Assembly: GCA_009829735.1 (NCBI GenBank)
Contig: CM020618.1
Location: 35,316,894-35,380,893 of the forward strand
DNA from: Pyropia yezoensis
Lineage: Eukaryota; Rhodophyta; Bangiophyceae; Bangiales; Bangiaceae
Length of the DNA: 64,000 nucleotides
Direction: 5' to 3'
The first letter of the stretch is position 1; the number at the start of each line of letters is the position of its first letter. Shown one piece after another: positions 19,681-31,700 of this stretch. A program made the translations under genes and the position numbers. The notes beneath the pieces are model-generated. The model saw only the letters and a list, made by a program, of their open reading frames with translations, made no database searches and was not told the origin of the DNA.

Positions 19681-20585
19681 GTGCGTTCCGCGAGCAGAGC
19701 TTGGCTTGCGGATGGGAGACTGCAGCCGGAGAAGAGCGTCCGTGGAGGGACGAATTGGCCCAGAGGGACGCCTGACGCATCAACCCCTAGGCTCCGACGG
19801 CTGTGGCACAGCGGCAGGTCTGCCACTGCAGCAAGCAACCGTCGACGCGGCCCAGTAGATCGGGCCACCCGCACGGAATCTCTCCACGCCTCGCGCCGCG
19901 CAGTGTTTCTCAGGAACGAATTCCGGGAAGTGCCGCACACCCGTGGGAAGTCTGGTCGCTACAGGTGAAGCGTCAAGAAGGCGTGACAGCCCGTATCCCA
20001 GAGGCAAACAATACTATATGTATGCGTACTTCTGAGATAAGGCCTGTCCAAAGGCCGGCCGACTGCCCGCGGCGGTCTGTCGGGTCACTCATAAAGCACA
20101 CAGGATCCGCCACCCCTCTCTCGTGCGCACTCGTGGGAGTCCCCCTCCCAGCAGCCCCGCACAGGGCAGTGCACGGTGGCGGGCCAATGTCAGCACGGCA
20201 CTGCGGTACCGTGCACTGGCACCAACCTAGGCAGGCTGGCGCCACCAGAACCACCACCCGTTCAACCACGCGGGCAAGAATTAGATATCCTGCGGCTCGT
20301 CCCGCCAGGAAATCGCCTTCGCCGTCACACCAACAGATGTGACGGCCAGAGGCACAAGCGGGCGGTCTCACACTCCCCCTGGCCCCGTGGTCGGACGGGG
20401 CGTGGGGACCAGCGGGGCACGGATGATCCACTGCTCCACTGGCGTGTTGTCGACGCCAGTGTCCAGGAAGCGTTCGAGAACATCTTTAGACTGGGCCTTT
20501 GTAAGGCCGTTTGCCATGTTGTCCTTGCCTGGGCTATATCAAGAAGTTTCGTAGGCCTCAGAAAAACCTCAGGATGACTACTCAT
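19681..20585. other. No gene recognised; probable decayed tail of the copia relic
   Basis: Frames are short, and I see no motif apart from weak continuation of the copia relic on the minus strand down to about 20325. CCTGCGG/GGCCGGCC-rich patches alternate with ordinary sequence. Confidence 0.4.
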
Positions 20586-20589
20586 TGCT

Positions 20590-21655
20590 TTTTCTGAACG
20601 GGACGTATCAATAGTTTTTATAAAAGCAAGCACATGGGAGTTGCCCGACGCGTCGCACAGCAAGATGATGTAGCCAATTTGCGAGGAGTAGTCGGCATTG
20701 GTGGCGAAGGATGCGTCAACGTACGCGCGGATGCGCAGTGTCTTGATGTCAAGGGGCTTGTAGGACAGGACTGGCGGGCCGTAAAGTGCGTGGTCGGCTT
20801 GGCCGCTGTCGCCAGCCAGACGCCGACAAAGGCACCGTTGCCCCATTTGCGCTCCTTGGCCTGGAATCGGGCCAGGGTCTTCTTGGTCAGCTCCTGGAAG
20901 CTCTCGTCGCCGCCGTTGAACAGGTCGTCCACGAAGGCGCCGGTCATGCCCTGGAGCATTGCAGTGGTGGCCCGCTTGGCAAACAGAGCGGGGTCGGAGA
21001 TGAGGGGAACCATCCCCAAGTCGCCACGGAGGTGGGTCGACATTGTGTCACCCTAGTAGTCCCCCGCGTCACAAATGCCGTACAAGGGAAGGATGAGGAG
21101 CAGTACCTCGTCGTCGGCCAGGCCGAACAGCTCCCGATCGGCTGGGCGCGGGTCAAGGTAAATTTCCCGCGTGAACCCCTCCTGATTCTGACGGTAGGCC
21201 TGGGTGGTATCGTGGAAAAAAATGCGGAAGTCGTTGTTGATTGAGGTCGACAGGATGATACGGGTGGAGCGTCGTCGCAGCGTCGAGGAGCTGTGCACTA
21301 CGAAGGCCTTGGACTTGTCCGACTGGCCCTGCGCCACGTAACGTGCCTTGGGCTGCTCCTCGGGGGTGTTGAACTCCTTGAGGGTGCAGACGAAGCGTCC
21401 CTTGATGACGTTGGCACCTAGCGGCAGGTCACACCGCTTAGTCTTGCAGAAGGCGCCACGCCACGGTCCTGCAACCCCTCCGCTTCCTTGCGGGCGGCAG
21501 CCCTAAACCGGGCGGTCTTAAGGCGGGCGTCGCCCGACGGCACGTCCACGGTGAGGTGGATGGATGCGTGCTCGTTGGTAAGCCCGGGCATCTCCAGCAC
21601 CTGATTGCGGCGGCGCAAGGCCTCGGTGCCGGCCTGGTGCTCTTTGCATAGCAGC
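20590..21655 (-). pseudogene. Decayed copia (Ty1) reverse transcriptase and RNase H
   Basis: Reading leftwards on the minus strand: RFRAAARKEAEGLQDRGVA (about 21510-21460), then after a frame change CDLPLGANVIKGRFVCTLKEF, KARYVAQGQSDKSKAFVVHS, FRIFFHDTTQAY, LLILPLYGICDAGDY, an in-frame TAG at 21053-21055, GDTMSTHLRGDLGM, and GAFVDDLFNGGDESFQEL with the RT active-site VDD. A frame change near 20815 leads into RNase H-like RIRAYVDASFATNADYSSQIGYIILL. This order is the copia RVT_2 to RNase H series. The TAG falls where copia elements have Trp (GDYWGD). Integrase, gag and LTRs are not visible. The right end abuts the GATA gene. Confidence 0.85.
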
Positions 21656-21659
21656 TGCT

Positions 21660-22214
21660 CGCCGCGGCTTGCCGCGGCTCGCCGCGCCAGCCGCAGCGAC
21701 CGTGCCGCCGCCGCCCCCCCCGCACCCCCTGGACGATGATGACGACGGGCCACCTCCACGCCGTCCCCCGCCCCCCTCGTCCCCTCCATTCCCCAACCCC
21801 CCCTCCCCCGATGACGACGCGGCGGCCGCCGCGGCAGAGGCGGCGGCGGCGAGAGTCTCGCGCCCGGCCCGCGGACGGTCGTGTAGCGGGAGCCCCCCCC
21901 GGGCGGCGGCACCCGCCTGAGCGCGAGCGTCCTCTTGTGCAGCCGCACCCCACACGCGTTGCACAGGGAGCGCGGCTCATCCGTGCCAGTGTACCACAGC
22001 GGCGTCGCCGTCGCCGCGCAGTGGACACAATTGAGGGCGGGGGGTCCCCGCCACCACCGCCCCCGCCGCCGCCACCGCCCCCGCCTCTGCCTCTGCCGCC
22101 ACCAAGAGAGACGGATGCCGCGGCCGACGCAGACGCCAACGAGCCGCCGCCGCCCCCCCCGCCCCTGCCACCGGTCGTCTTGGCCGCGTTGGCCGCCGCG
22201 GGGGGGCTCATCAT
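21660..22214 (-). CDS. GATA-type zinc-finger protein, frame interrupted
   Basis: A single GATA finger is encoded at about 21935-22032: N-C-V-H-C, then TPLWYTGTDEPRSLCNAC, then GVRLHKRTLAL. This is C-x2-C-x17-C-x2-C with the TPLWR-like and LCNACG signatures. The likely N terminus, from the ATGs at 22214/22211 (MMSPPAAANAAKTTGG and a long poly-Gly stretch), is in a different frame from the finger. The frame switch falls at the G6 run 22039-22044, which codes a Pro run. After the finger, an Ala/Ser/Gly-rich stretch is best read in a third frame, switching near a C8 run at about 21893-21900. Either homopolymer base errors or real frameshifts explain this. The 3' end is uncertain because copia sequence begins near 21655. 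GATA factors bind (A/T)GATA(A/G) and regulate transcription. Confidence 0.65.
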
Positions 22215-23255
22215 GCCGCGCCGGTGACCACGAGGGCGCGGCGCCCCGCCGCAATACCCCGCCGCCGTGCGCACGGCATTGGCTTTGGCGCCGTGGCGGC
22301 AGCGGCAGCGGCAGGAGCGACGGCAGCAGGAGGATCTCGGCAGAGCTGCGAGGGTGGTGGTAGGCAAGGAGCTGGGCACAATCATCTCGGGCACCTGCGG
22401 TGGGGGGGAGGGCGCGGCGTCCAACCGGGCGGCAAGCCAGGCGGCCAGCCGCGCTGTGTCCCGCCGGGCTGGCGGGCGAGCCTCTGCTGCCGCCGAAGAG
22501 CCCGCGCAGGGCGGCGGCCTCCTCCTGCTAGACTGTGTCGCCCGTGGGGGGAGGGGGGGGAGGGGGGGTGGCGGGGCGGCCAACGCCGCACCTGGTTCCC
22601 TCCGACTCGCCGCCAGCCTCCCCCCCGCCCCGCGCCTCTTTCCGCGCGGCTTGCGAGGGCCTGTGCATGGCTGGGGGGCAGCTCCAGGCCGGGGGGAGGG
22701 GGGGTTGGTGGTGCTGGTGCTGGCGGCGATGGTGGCAGCAAGCCCGGGACCGTCATGGCTCGCCCCCGCGTGCGCGTGCTTGCGGGCGTGTGTGCGGGCG
22801 TGCGGGCGAGCGACCGAGCAAGCAAGCAAGCGAGCGTGCGAGCGTGCGTGTGTCGCGGAGAGAGGGGGCGGGGGGGCTGGTGACTGGCTGTTTGTTAGGT
22901 ACCGCCTTGAACCGGGCGGCCATGCTGGACAACGTTCCCCGCCGGGTAGAGCGTCTGCCCAGGGCGGTGGGCGCCACGCTGTCTCGGAAGGTGGTATCCT
23001 TTTTCCGCTCCTCCGCGTCAGGGCTGTCCCTGGGGGCCTGCGCCTGCACGACCGGAAACTTTAACGAGCTTCTGCAGGAGGCGGCGGTGGAGGCGCGGGG
23101 GGGGGGGTCGGGGACGGGGGGGAGGCATGGGGCGGTTTTGGGTGCGAGGACTGGCGCGGGGTATGAAAGTCGTCGCCTGGGCCGGGCTCCTGCACGGGTA
23201 TGCGCCGGTGAGACGGGGCAAGGCACGCGAGTGGGGAGGCAAAAGGATCGCTGTC
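22215..23255. other. No gene recognised
   Basis: GC-rich, with overlapping compositional frames on both strands and G runs. A GCGAGCG/AAGCAAGC microsatellite-like stretch lies near 22785-22845. Confidence 0.45.
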
Positions 23256-23404
23256 GAGGACGGCACGGCTCGGTGGCCCTCCTCAACCCCGTATCTTTCG
23301 TACACACACGCAAACAAAACCCGCGATTGAGAGGACGGCACGGCTCGGTGGCCCTCCTCAACCCCGTATCTTTCGTATACACACGCAAACAAAACCCGCG
23401 ATTA
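23256..23404. repeat. Two-copy tandem repeat, 75-bp unit
   Basis: The unit starting GAGGACGGCACGGCTCGGTG (23256) is repeated at 23331 with one or two differences. Each unit contains a TTTCGTAYACACACGCAAAC segment. Both copies lie upstream of nothing I can call. Confidence 0.85.
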
Positions 23405-23472
23405 ACAAACGCTACAACGAGAAATCCGTCATTCTTCGCACTCGTTGGCGGCAAATGCAGCACGCCTGTGCA

Positions 23473-24147
23473 TCAGAGCACTAGCAGGAGTGCGAAGAAG
23501 CGGCGGTACCCATTGACGACCATCCAGGGCTGCTCGCGGCGGCCGTCTCCGTCGCCGTCGCGTGCTGCGTCGATGGGGTGTCCACGCCCCACGTGGCGAC
23601 GGCGGGGAGCCAACTCCGAAAGTGCACGTGCACCTGCGGTGGCAGGCAGAGGCCCACGACGACGAGGGGCGATACCGTACGGCCCCCACACGACGCTGCT
23701 GCTTGTGGTGGCGGCGTCCATGTCAAGCACCACGCGCACGGAGCGCGGATGCCAACAGTAGCCCGGCCGCTGAAACTGGTCGTGGTAGGCTGGGTCGGCG
23801 GGCTGCCTGGCGGCAGCATCCACGTGAGTGGTGATCGGCAACGTCCGCAGCGTAACGTCTTGGAGCACCAGAGACGGGCGCGCCAGGTGATGAGGAACCC
23901 GTGTGGTGGCGGCCCCGTCGGCACCTGCCGACGGTGTCGCGTTGACCCCGTCCTCCACCACCACCGCTTCAGCACCCTGCGCGTCAGTGCGCCCGCGTTC
24001 CGCGAGCGACGCACCGCTGTCGTCCACGATCATATCGCCAACGTGGACGGCGCTCGCCCGCATGTCATGGTCATCGTCTGTCAAGTCGGAGGGGCACGGA
24101 TCGGCCACGCTGGCGGGGCGGGGAAAAGCGCGAACCGATCTGTCCAT
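23473..24147 (-). CDS. Hypothetical protein, 224 aa, acidic N-terminal half
   Basis: The minus frame from the ATG at 24147 (MDRSVRAFPRPASV) to the TAG at 23473 has balanced composition that stands out from surrounding low complexity: an acidic segment (DLTDDDHDM), VHVGDMIVDDSGASL, a Val-rich piece LVLQDVTLRTLPITTHVDA, then SVRVVLDMDAATTSSSVVWGPYG, and a hydrophobic C terminus (RRFFALLLVL). There is no recognised domain and no signal peptide. Its upstream region (24260-24575) is a sequence module repeated upstream of the 38870 gene, which supports this being a transcribed gene. Function unknown. Confidence 0.45.
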   Translation of the reverse strand: MDRSVRAFPRPASVADPCPSDLTDDDHDMRASAVHVGDMIVDDSGASLAERGRTDAQGAEAVVVEDGVNATPSAGADGAATTRVPHHLARPSLVLQDVTLRTLPITTHVDAAARQPADPAYHDQFQRPGYCWHPRSVRVVLDMDAATTSSSVVWGPYGIAPRRRGPLPATAGARALSELAPRRRHVGRGHPIDAARDGDGDGRREQPWMVVNGYRRFFALLLVL

Positions 24148-24259
24148 GACGGACGTCCGCGGCAGCACAACTGGAATGGGCGGCAAACGATGATTGGATC
24201 GGGTGCCTTTGTAGTGACAACAAGACTTAAACGCTGTGAAGTGCAGGGTACTTTAAAGT

Positions 24260-24575
24260 CCAGAATAGACCAATTCCAGAGGCCCTCCCTGGCGCTGCTC
24301 GTGTTGCTCGTGCTGTTTGTGTTGACGGGGTTGCCCCCCCCCGCCGACCCCCCCACCCCACCACCCCGGGGGCCGAACCGTCTTACGGTGGCGAGACTGA
24401 ACTATCAGTGGGACTATCATTGAAAGAAGGATTGCCGAAATTCTAATTGATATAAGTTTTGTCGCCACCACTGACTGCCACGTCCCGGGTAGACGGTGCA
24501 CGCATAATGCATATGCGGCGATCCGGCACGGGCGGGATCCGGCCAGCCCCGCCCGCGAAAGACTTTTCCATGGGC
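24260..24575 (-). repeat. Dispersed module, copy 1, upstream of the 23473-24147 gene
   Basis: On the minus strand this roughly 315-bp stretch aligns with 38255-38600 on the plus strand. Shared blocks include AAAGTCTTTCGC, GGCTGGCCGGATCC, CATATGCATTATGCGTGCAC, GACGTGGCAGTC, a TTTCAATGAT region and GTCAACAC.AAC.. near the 3' end. In both places it sits directly upstream of a host reading frame on the same strand, so it may be a duplicated promoter or 5' region. An unknown mobile element is the alternative. Confidence 0.7.
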
Positions 24576-25921
24576 GACTCCGCAAGCGGCCGCGCGGCCG
24601 CAATGCGGGCAAGGGGTGGCAGAACAGGCACAGGCGCCATGCGCGTAGGAAAAAGGGCGACGCGGTAGGGAAGGTGTCGGGAGAACCGCCCCTCTCTCTA
24701 AAGAGCAAAGGCGCCAAAGTGGACACCTGGCACACAGGGCGGGTGGACGCCCTTGCCCTGCCACCCCGATCCATCGCCGCACACTGCTGCGCGCGGACGG
24801 AGGTGGCACACCCCGTCACCGGCATTGCTAAGGGAGAGAGGGGCCACGCCAGGGACAGCGCCGCCGGCAGGGGCACCCGCCAGCCCCCGCCACAGCTGTG
24901 ATCATGCAGCGGTACGGAGGCGCTATGTGCCCGGCCACGCGCCAGCACATCGCCAAGAAACGAGAAAGGGGGGACGGCTTCCGCCACTGGCTTTTTCGGG
25001 GCGCGTGGTTGGCGCAGCAGGTCCGCGACCGTACCTGGTGGGTAGGGGCTGGAAGGCCGCGGCCGCCATGCCAAGCGCTGACCCGCGGGGGAGCAGTGGG
25101 GCCACGTCCTCCCCCCCCCCCCCCCCCCCCCCCGCCCCCCCCCCCTCCCGCGCCGTCCCCTCTCCCTTCTTCCTAATCAGAAGTCAAAGGAGTCGAGGGT
25201 GCTCTTCCCCAACGCGCAGGCCCCGCTCGGTGCCGGAACGGGGACGCCCGCGACGGCACCAGCGTCGCCGCGGCCTCCACGGCCTTCGCCTCCATTGCCA
25301 CCACCGTTGAGTAGCCAACCACGCTGAGTAGCCCTCTGGCGGGGTGTGTACTGCATGGGGTGCCTGGTGGGGCGGCGGGTAGCCACCCACCGCCACGGAA
25401 CCCGCTGCCCTCAGCAAGGCGCTCGGGCATAACTGGCAGAGCACACGCGCGGCTGCTGATTGTAGTCGCGACGCAATGCGGAGCCAGGGGAGGGGGGCGC
25501 GCGCGAAGAGTCGGCCACGGCGTCCTCTGCCGTGGCACCCGTCACGGGGACGGAGCGGGGCATGACGGAGCAACAGCGCGCGGTCGAGACAGGACAGCAG
25601 CAGGGGGCGCCACACTGGCGAGGGGGGGAGCGGGGGTGGGGGGGCGTTCGAAGTGGGGCGGGTGCGGGCGCACCCCCAGCGCTACTCCCCCCCCCCCCCC
25701 CCCCCCCCTCGTCAACGCAGCACATAAAAAAAAAAAAAGGGTGCCCTTGGGGATGGAGAGAGAGAAAGGGGGGTGTATGGAACGGAGGCGGCGGCCAAGA
25801 CGGCCGCGGCCAAGTCGTCAATGGCAGGACGCAGCCGTCGATTGTCTTGCATGGAAGGGGGGGCAACAAAGTGCGCAAGGGTACCATACAAGTGGATATT
25901 GACTGTACAGCGTATACATAG
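24576..25921. other. No gene recognised; homopolymer tracts
   Basis: Poly-C runs of about 22-23 bases lie at 25111-25133 and 25687-25708, and a poly-A run at about 25726-25738. Open frames on the minus strand (24253-25074) include the repeat module and are not convincing. A TGTACAG motif occurs near 25904, close to the element A insertion point. Confidence 0.45.
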
Positions 25922-26284
25922 TGTAGCAATATGGTTAGCCGTATTGTGACCCTAATATTAGGGGGGCTACTTCAAATCCTTGGCTTTCAATTTGATAGTC
26001 CGTACTGGTCACGGTATCTATAAGTTACGTATGACCAGAGGGACTTGCATCTTGGGGTGGAGGGTAGTTAGTAGTGTCTCCGAGGGTTTATAACGAGGGG
26101 GCCGGCGGCGAATCCACCGCCGGCCAAGGTAGAACAACAAACCCCTCCCATTTGGGCTCCCATCTTGGTCCCGTGGCTTGCGCTCCAAGGACAGCAACCT
26201 TGGCCTCCCGGTGACGTTAGTGCCGATCCCCCTTGGTGAGTGTTCCCTGAGAGTGGACGTGCGACGGATTCCTATTGTGCTACA
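25922..26284 (+). repeat. Element A 5' LTR (363 bp)
   Basis: Begins TGTAGCAATATGG and ends TTGTGCTACA, so the ends form the short inverted repeat TGTAGC/GCTACA. It contains CTATAAG (about 26018) and TTTATAACG (about 26087) as possible TATA-like or poly(A)-related sites. Confidence 0.92.
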
Positions 26285-26310
26285 TTGGTGAAGCAGCAGG
26301 GGACGGGTTT
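26285..26310 (+). other. Primer-binding site of element A
   Basis: TTGGTGAAGCAGCAGGGGAC follows the LTR end directly. Elements B, C and E have TTGGTGGAGCAGCAGGGGA at the same place. TGG at the LTR boundary fits pairing with a tRNA CCA end; I could not identify the tRNA. Confidence 0.7.
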
Positions 26311-26509
26311 CCGTCACCCTTGTGGTGACGCCGTCTTTGGCCCTGGCGCACGGATAGGGATCCGGTCCTTTTCTTGTACTCGTGGTGTTGCGACCTGATC
26401 GATTGTGTTGAGTTTTTACCATTGACTGTGATCTACTGTTACTCTCCCCAATCTACCCCCTCGCTCTCTTATTCGTGGTGATCGTTACGTCGGTTGACTG
26501 ATTGTGACT

Positions 26510-28687
26510 ATGTCTACCCAAGAGACGGGGAACGTTCAAGATGACGGATCGGCGTCGACGCCGACTCCGGAGGTGACTACGGGAACCGGGATCGGGAACC
26601 CGATCGACAACATTGAGACGCCAATGCTTTCCGGTGCCGGATCGACGTTTGGCACGGCTCGGACGGCAGGAGGCGGGGGCCCGCCTCAACTGTCGTCGAC
26701 CGACCTCACTCCGCCGCCTCCTTCACCAGGGGATTCCCTGATGGCATCATTGGCCCGCATCGAGGCCCGGTTTTTCGGGCTCGACGCTCGTCAAGATCGG
26801 ACGGAGGACGCAATTGCAGTGTTGATGTCAACACGCCACACGACGGGACCCCGTCGTGTTCCTCCCACCCCGGTACGATTCGGACCGGCCGGACTACTTT
26901 CGGAGTCCACCGGGGTCAACCCCGGTGTTGCTACTCCTGGACAAACCCCGGACACGGCGGGTTATGGATCCGACTCGTCGGCGGAGCTGGAACGTAGCCA
27001 TACGGAGCGCTACGCTCGGAGCACCCAGAGCGGGCTCCGCGGACATGGTCCGGCGGACACTTACGCCGGAACAGAGTCGGCGATGGGGGGAGGCGGTACC
27101 GCCTCGCATTACCCCCTTGACGACGGAAGGCAGGCAACTCGGGTACCCGAGGCGCCGACGCCGGAAGTTCCAGCGTCACTGATGCAAGCGATGACGGCGC
27201 AGGTTACTGCGGGCTTACTGAAGCGGTTGGAGTCCGATGAGTTCACTCATGAACTGGCGAAGCGACTGGATATCTAGGACGCGGACACGGAGATTGTCAA
27301 CGAAGTCTTCAGGTCGGTACTGACCCCCGAACGTTATCGTTTGGAAGACCGATCCACTGCCGTATCGGAATCGATGCGTACGACCTCGCACCGAGCGATC
27401 CGCTCTATGCAGACCCTTATGAAGGGAGTCCCTATGTTCGCAGGCCCCAACGGACGCCCGTTGGCAGTCATCGGCTTCTTGACTAGCTTCAAGGCAGCCG
27501 CGGACAAGGCCCTCGTTAACGAGGGGCTGGCCCTGGAGATCCTCCCGTTCTTTGTTGACGAACGGGTGCGAGGCATTCTTCGCCAGGCATCCCCGATGCC
27601 GGGAATGAGGGTTGCGGCCACCCCCATGGATTATCGTGGTATACTGAAGGAGCTGCTGAGCAGTTACCTCAGTGAGGACAAGTGCGAGGACCACTACCGG
27701 GCCCTGCGCACTGCCACCGCCCAGTCCTGGGAGGATGAGGAGATGTTCGGACGACGGATTCAAGAGCTCGACTACGAGCTGGGGAAGCTCCTCGGAGAAG
27801 AGGAACTACGGGCCATCCTGTTCGCAGGAGTACCCAACTACGGGCGGATATCCGCACGGGGAGCCAATACGGCTCGGGCGAACTTCAGTCGACTGATGCA
27901 TATGTGCAAGTCCCTAGGGGATGCCTACCGGGTGCTACACCCGGAGTGTGCCTTGGCCCCGAAGCCCAAGGGTGAGGGAGGCAAGCCCAGTCTTACCCCG
28001 GTAACGAGGCAAGAGAAGGTGGAGCGTAAGGCCGCACCAGTACTGGTGGCGACCGAGCATACCCCTACGGGTGAGGATGAACCTCTGGTCGACCAACAGG
28101 GCCACCTGTTGCTACCGGCGACGCCGGTGATTGATGAGCATGGTACGGTAGCGTACATCGCCCCGGCTGGGACCCAGTTCCAGGTCAACGAGGGAGCCGG
28201 CCGGCGCGTCCCCTATGTGCGGTCTACAGGGTATGCCCCGGTTACGGGTAACCCTCACCAACCCCTGCCGACATGGGCAGTGCGCACGGAGGCACCTCCG
28301 CACATCGCTGGTAGAACAAACCGGCTGGGGGAGCCCATGTTCCGGTTGGCACCGGGACCCAAGGCCTACCACGGGGCAGGCACTCGGGCGCCCGAGGCTG
28401 GCAACCGGACCTATGGAGCCAACCCGACGCGGACGCCCGGGACGGCCGGCACGTCCGGATGTATGTTATGCGGAGACCCCCGACACTGGGTGTCCGCATG
28501 CCCGCTCATCCCGGAGGAGTCTCGACGGGCAGCGGCGCAACGCAAGGCATCCATGGGGGGGTATCCCGCCAGAGGCCCGGCACCGGGTAGGCAGCAAGCT
28601 CCAGGAGGAGTACTGGCAGTCGAGGAGGCACCTCCTCAGCCGGATGACCCGGAAGACAGTACCCGGCCGAGCACGGGAAACGAGTAA
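26510..28687 (+). CDS. gag: Element A gag polyprotein, one in-frame TAG
   Basis: From the ATG at 26510 (MSTQETGNVQDD) the frame runs to TAA at 28685-28687, interrupted by one TAG at 27275-27277 after RLDI. The first part is Thr/Pro/Gly-rich. After the TAG the capsid-like region (about 27370-27960) reads IRSMQTLMKGVPMF, AVIGFLTSFKAAAD, EDHYRALRTATAQSWEDEEM and FSRLMHMCKSLG. A zinc knuckle C-M-L-C-G-D-P-R-H-W-V-S-A-C (CX2CX4HX4C) lies at about 28460-28501. Gag forms the virus-like particle and the knuckle binds RNA. The pol frame is different (pol in frame 1, gag in frame 2) and does not overlap. Element B has no gag in this window for comparison, so whether the TAG is inherited is unknown. Confidence 0.85.
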
Positions 28688-28770
28688 GAGGAAGGACGTC
28701 ACGGGGTCGCTGGGGTAACCCTAGCAAGCCACCCCGGACTGCCGCGGGGAAAGCCCCACGGCGAGCGCGT

Positions 28771-31700
28771 TTGAGCCGGCGCCGCATCAACCCCCGGGTA
28801 CACCTTCCGGCCCCGACGACACGGAGTCAGGGGAATGATGAGAATCCCCCGATAACGGGAGGCGAGGACGGGATGCCCCGTCACGTTGAACCAGCCAAGG
28901 GCCCTCTCCAGGATGCCCGAGGAACACCGGATATCGGTGTAGGACATGTGCTGTTTACCTTGGAGAACTTCAAGGTATCAGCCACACTGGGGGTTGACCC
29001 CCAGTCGACACGATCGTACTACCCTGTACTGGATACAGGAGCTGGACCCAACCTTATCCGGAAGGATACCCTCCCGGACAAGTGGCTTCCGCGAGTCAGA
29101 GTGACTCGGGGACCCACCATCGAGGACGCGAATGGTCGCCTCATTCGTACGACCGCAGCGATGTCGCTGCGGGTTACCATAGGGGAACTCACTACGGAAG
29201 TCGACTTCCTTGTGTGTGAGACTCTATCGGTGCCCTGCATCCTGGGATGCACCTTCATCAACGTTCACGTGGATGCAATCCGGCCAGGCCGGAGGACCGT
29301 CGAGCTTCAAGAAGCCGACGGGACGAAGCGAGGACATACGGCTATCGTCAGGGACCTGACGCTACAAGGGAGCCACGTTAACGTGGCTGTGGTGTACGCA
29401 AGCGTCGAGCCGAAGACACTTCGGTTGGCCAAGCGAACTCGCTTTGAGCCGTTGTCGGAGACAGTCCTCCCGGTTAACTGCGACCTCGCAGGCATCTGCA
29501 GAGTCCGGTCCAACCTGCGGACGTACAAGCGCCATGGATTGACCATGGCCAACGGTCTCATAGACCTCCCAGCAGGAGGGTCGTCCCTCCTAGTGATGGC
29601 GAACTATCGCCGTAAGGCAGTCACCCTCCCGAAGGGAGCTATCCTCGGGATTGCCGAGCTCTACGAAGGAGATATCCTTACCCCGGACGAGGGGGGTCAA
29701 GTGGAACCACTTGAAGTGCTGGCAGTTGCCGACACTCCCGAGCAGGACGATCCCGACGTCGGGAAGCGTAGTCGAGCATCATTACCGGCGGATATTCTGC
29801 CGATGGACCAAGAAGCATTGAAGGCCCTGGCCGAGGCTGACCTCGACCACCTTCCCCCCTCGGTAGCCGAAGGGGTGCGACGGATGTTAAGAAAGCATGA
29901 CGTTATGTGGACAGGCGGGGCCTTGGGCACCATTGGGGCAACCCAACATCGTACAGACCTGGGACCAGGTGCACGACCCGCCCGGTCACAACCGCACCGA
30001 GCGGGACCTATGCAACGAGAGATCGTTGATGGAGAAGTGAAGAGGATGAGCGAAGCGAAGGTGATACGACCTTTGATGTCAGAGTGGGGTGCCCCAGTCG
30101 TCATCGTACCGAAGAAGGATCAAGCCCCTCGGTTTTGCATCGATTATCGATGCCTCAACTTGGTTACCAAGAAGGATTCATACCCTTTACCAAGGATGGA
30201 TGAATGCATCGACTCCCTGGGGGAAGCTACGGTTTTCACCACCATCGACTGCAATGCCGGACACTGGCAGATCCCAGTGGCGGAAGAGGATATTTTCAAG
30301 ACGGCGTTCGTCTGTCACAGTGGAGTGTACGAGTTCCTAAGGATGCCCTTCGGATTGTCTAACGCCCCCGCTACATTCCAGCGGGCTATCGACATTATAC
30401 TGTCGAGGGTGAAGTGGCGTAACTGCCTAGTGTACCTCGATGACGTCATCGTCTTGTCGCGTAACATGGGTGACCATGTGCAACATGCCGACGATGTACT
30501 GACCCTCTTGAGGAACGCCGGGGTAACCCTGCGTCTGAAGAAGTGCGCCTTCTTCCAACAGACGGTCGAATATCTGGGCCACCAGATAACCCCTGGTAAA
30601 CTAGGGGTACTCGAAGCCAATACCCGGGCACTCCGGGATGCCCGGTTCCCTAACACCCAGACGCAGCTCAAGAGCTTCCTGGGAATGTGCAACGTATACC
30701 GACGGTTCGTCAAGGACTTCGCTCGGATAGCTAAACCGTTAACGGTTCGTACGAGCAGTACCTTGCCGAAGGTACTCCAACCCCCTTCGCCTAGCGAAGA
30801 GGAGGCATTCGAGTCGCTGAAGCGAGCCCTACTATCCCCACCCGTCCTTGCGTTACCGCACAGACGGGGTACCTTCGTCATCGATGTCGATGCGTGCGAC
30901 ACCCAGGTGGGATGCACCCTGCTACAAGGAGAGACGTTGATCGGTTCCGATAACGTTATCCCGGACCTACGTCCGGTAGGGTACTTCAGCCGGACACTCA
31001 ACCCGGCTGAGCGTAACTATAGTGCCACCGAGCGTGAGTGCCTCGGAGTTATATGAGCAGTGCAACTGCTCTGTCCATACCTGGAGGGCTCCAGGTTCAT
31101 CGTGAGGTCCGACCACGAACCCCTACGATGGCTCCTCAACCTTGGTGACAAGGATTCCGACAGCCATGGGAGGCTAGCCCGATGGAGGCTGAAGATGGCC
31201 GAGCACGACTACCGTACCGTGTATAAGGCTGGGTCAACCCACCATCTCGGAGACGCATTGTCTCGACTCGGCACCCCGAGCGGGGATACCCGCCAGGTGG
31301 ACGAGGACATCCCGGTGGTACCGGTCTGCATGGTGGGTAACGCTACCCAAGGTATGGTTGACCATACCATGGCACACCAAGCATGCCCACTGACCCTCGC
31401 GGACTTCCGCGAGGCACAATCCAATGACGACGACTGTAGACGCCATCGCGCTAACCTCCTGGCCGGTACGGCCGGCATCTTCTCCGAGAATGAAGACGGA
31501 CTCATATACCGGCGGGCACCCGCCGATGGACGACATCAAGTCGTGGTACCCGTGTCCTTACGGCAAGCCGTCATGGAACGAGAACACGAGAACCCTACAG
31601 CCGGACACCTGGGGGGTTCACGTATGTTCGCAGCAATACGAAGGTTCTTCTACTGGCCAGCAATGGCCGTCGACGTGGTCGACCACGTAAGGGGATGCCA

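Noticed and set aside
25111-25708. Long poly-C runs as functional elements
   Set aside because: Simple homopolymers in a C-rich region and likely to have uncertain length in the assembly.
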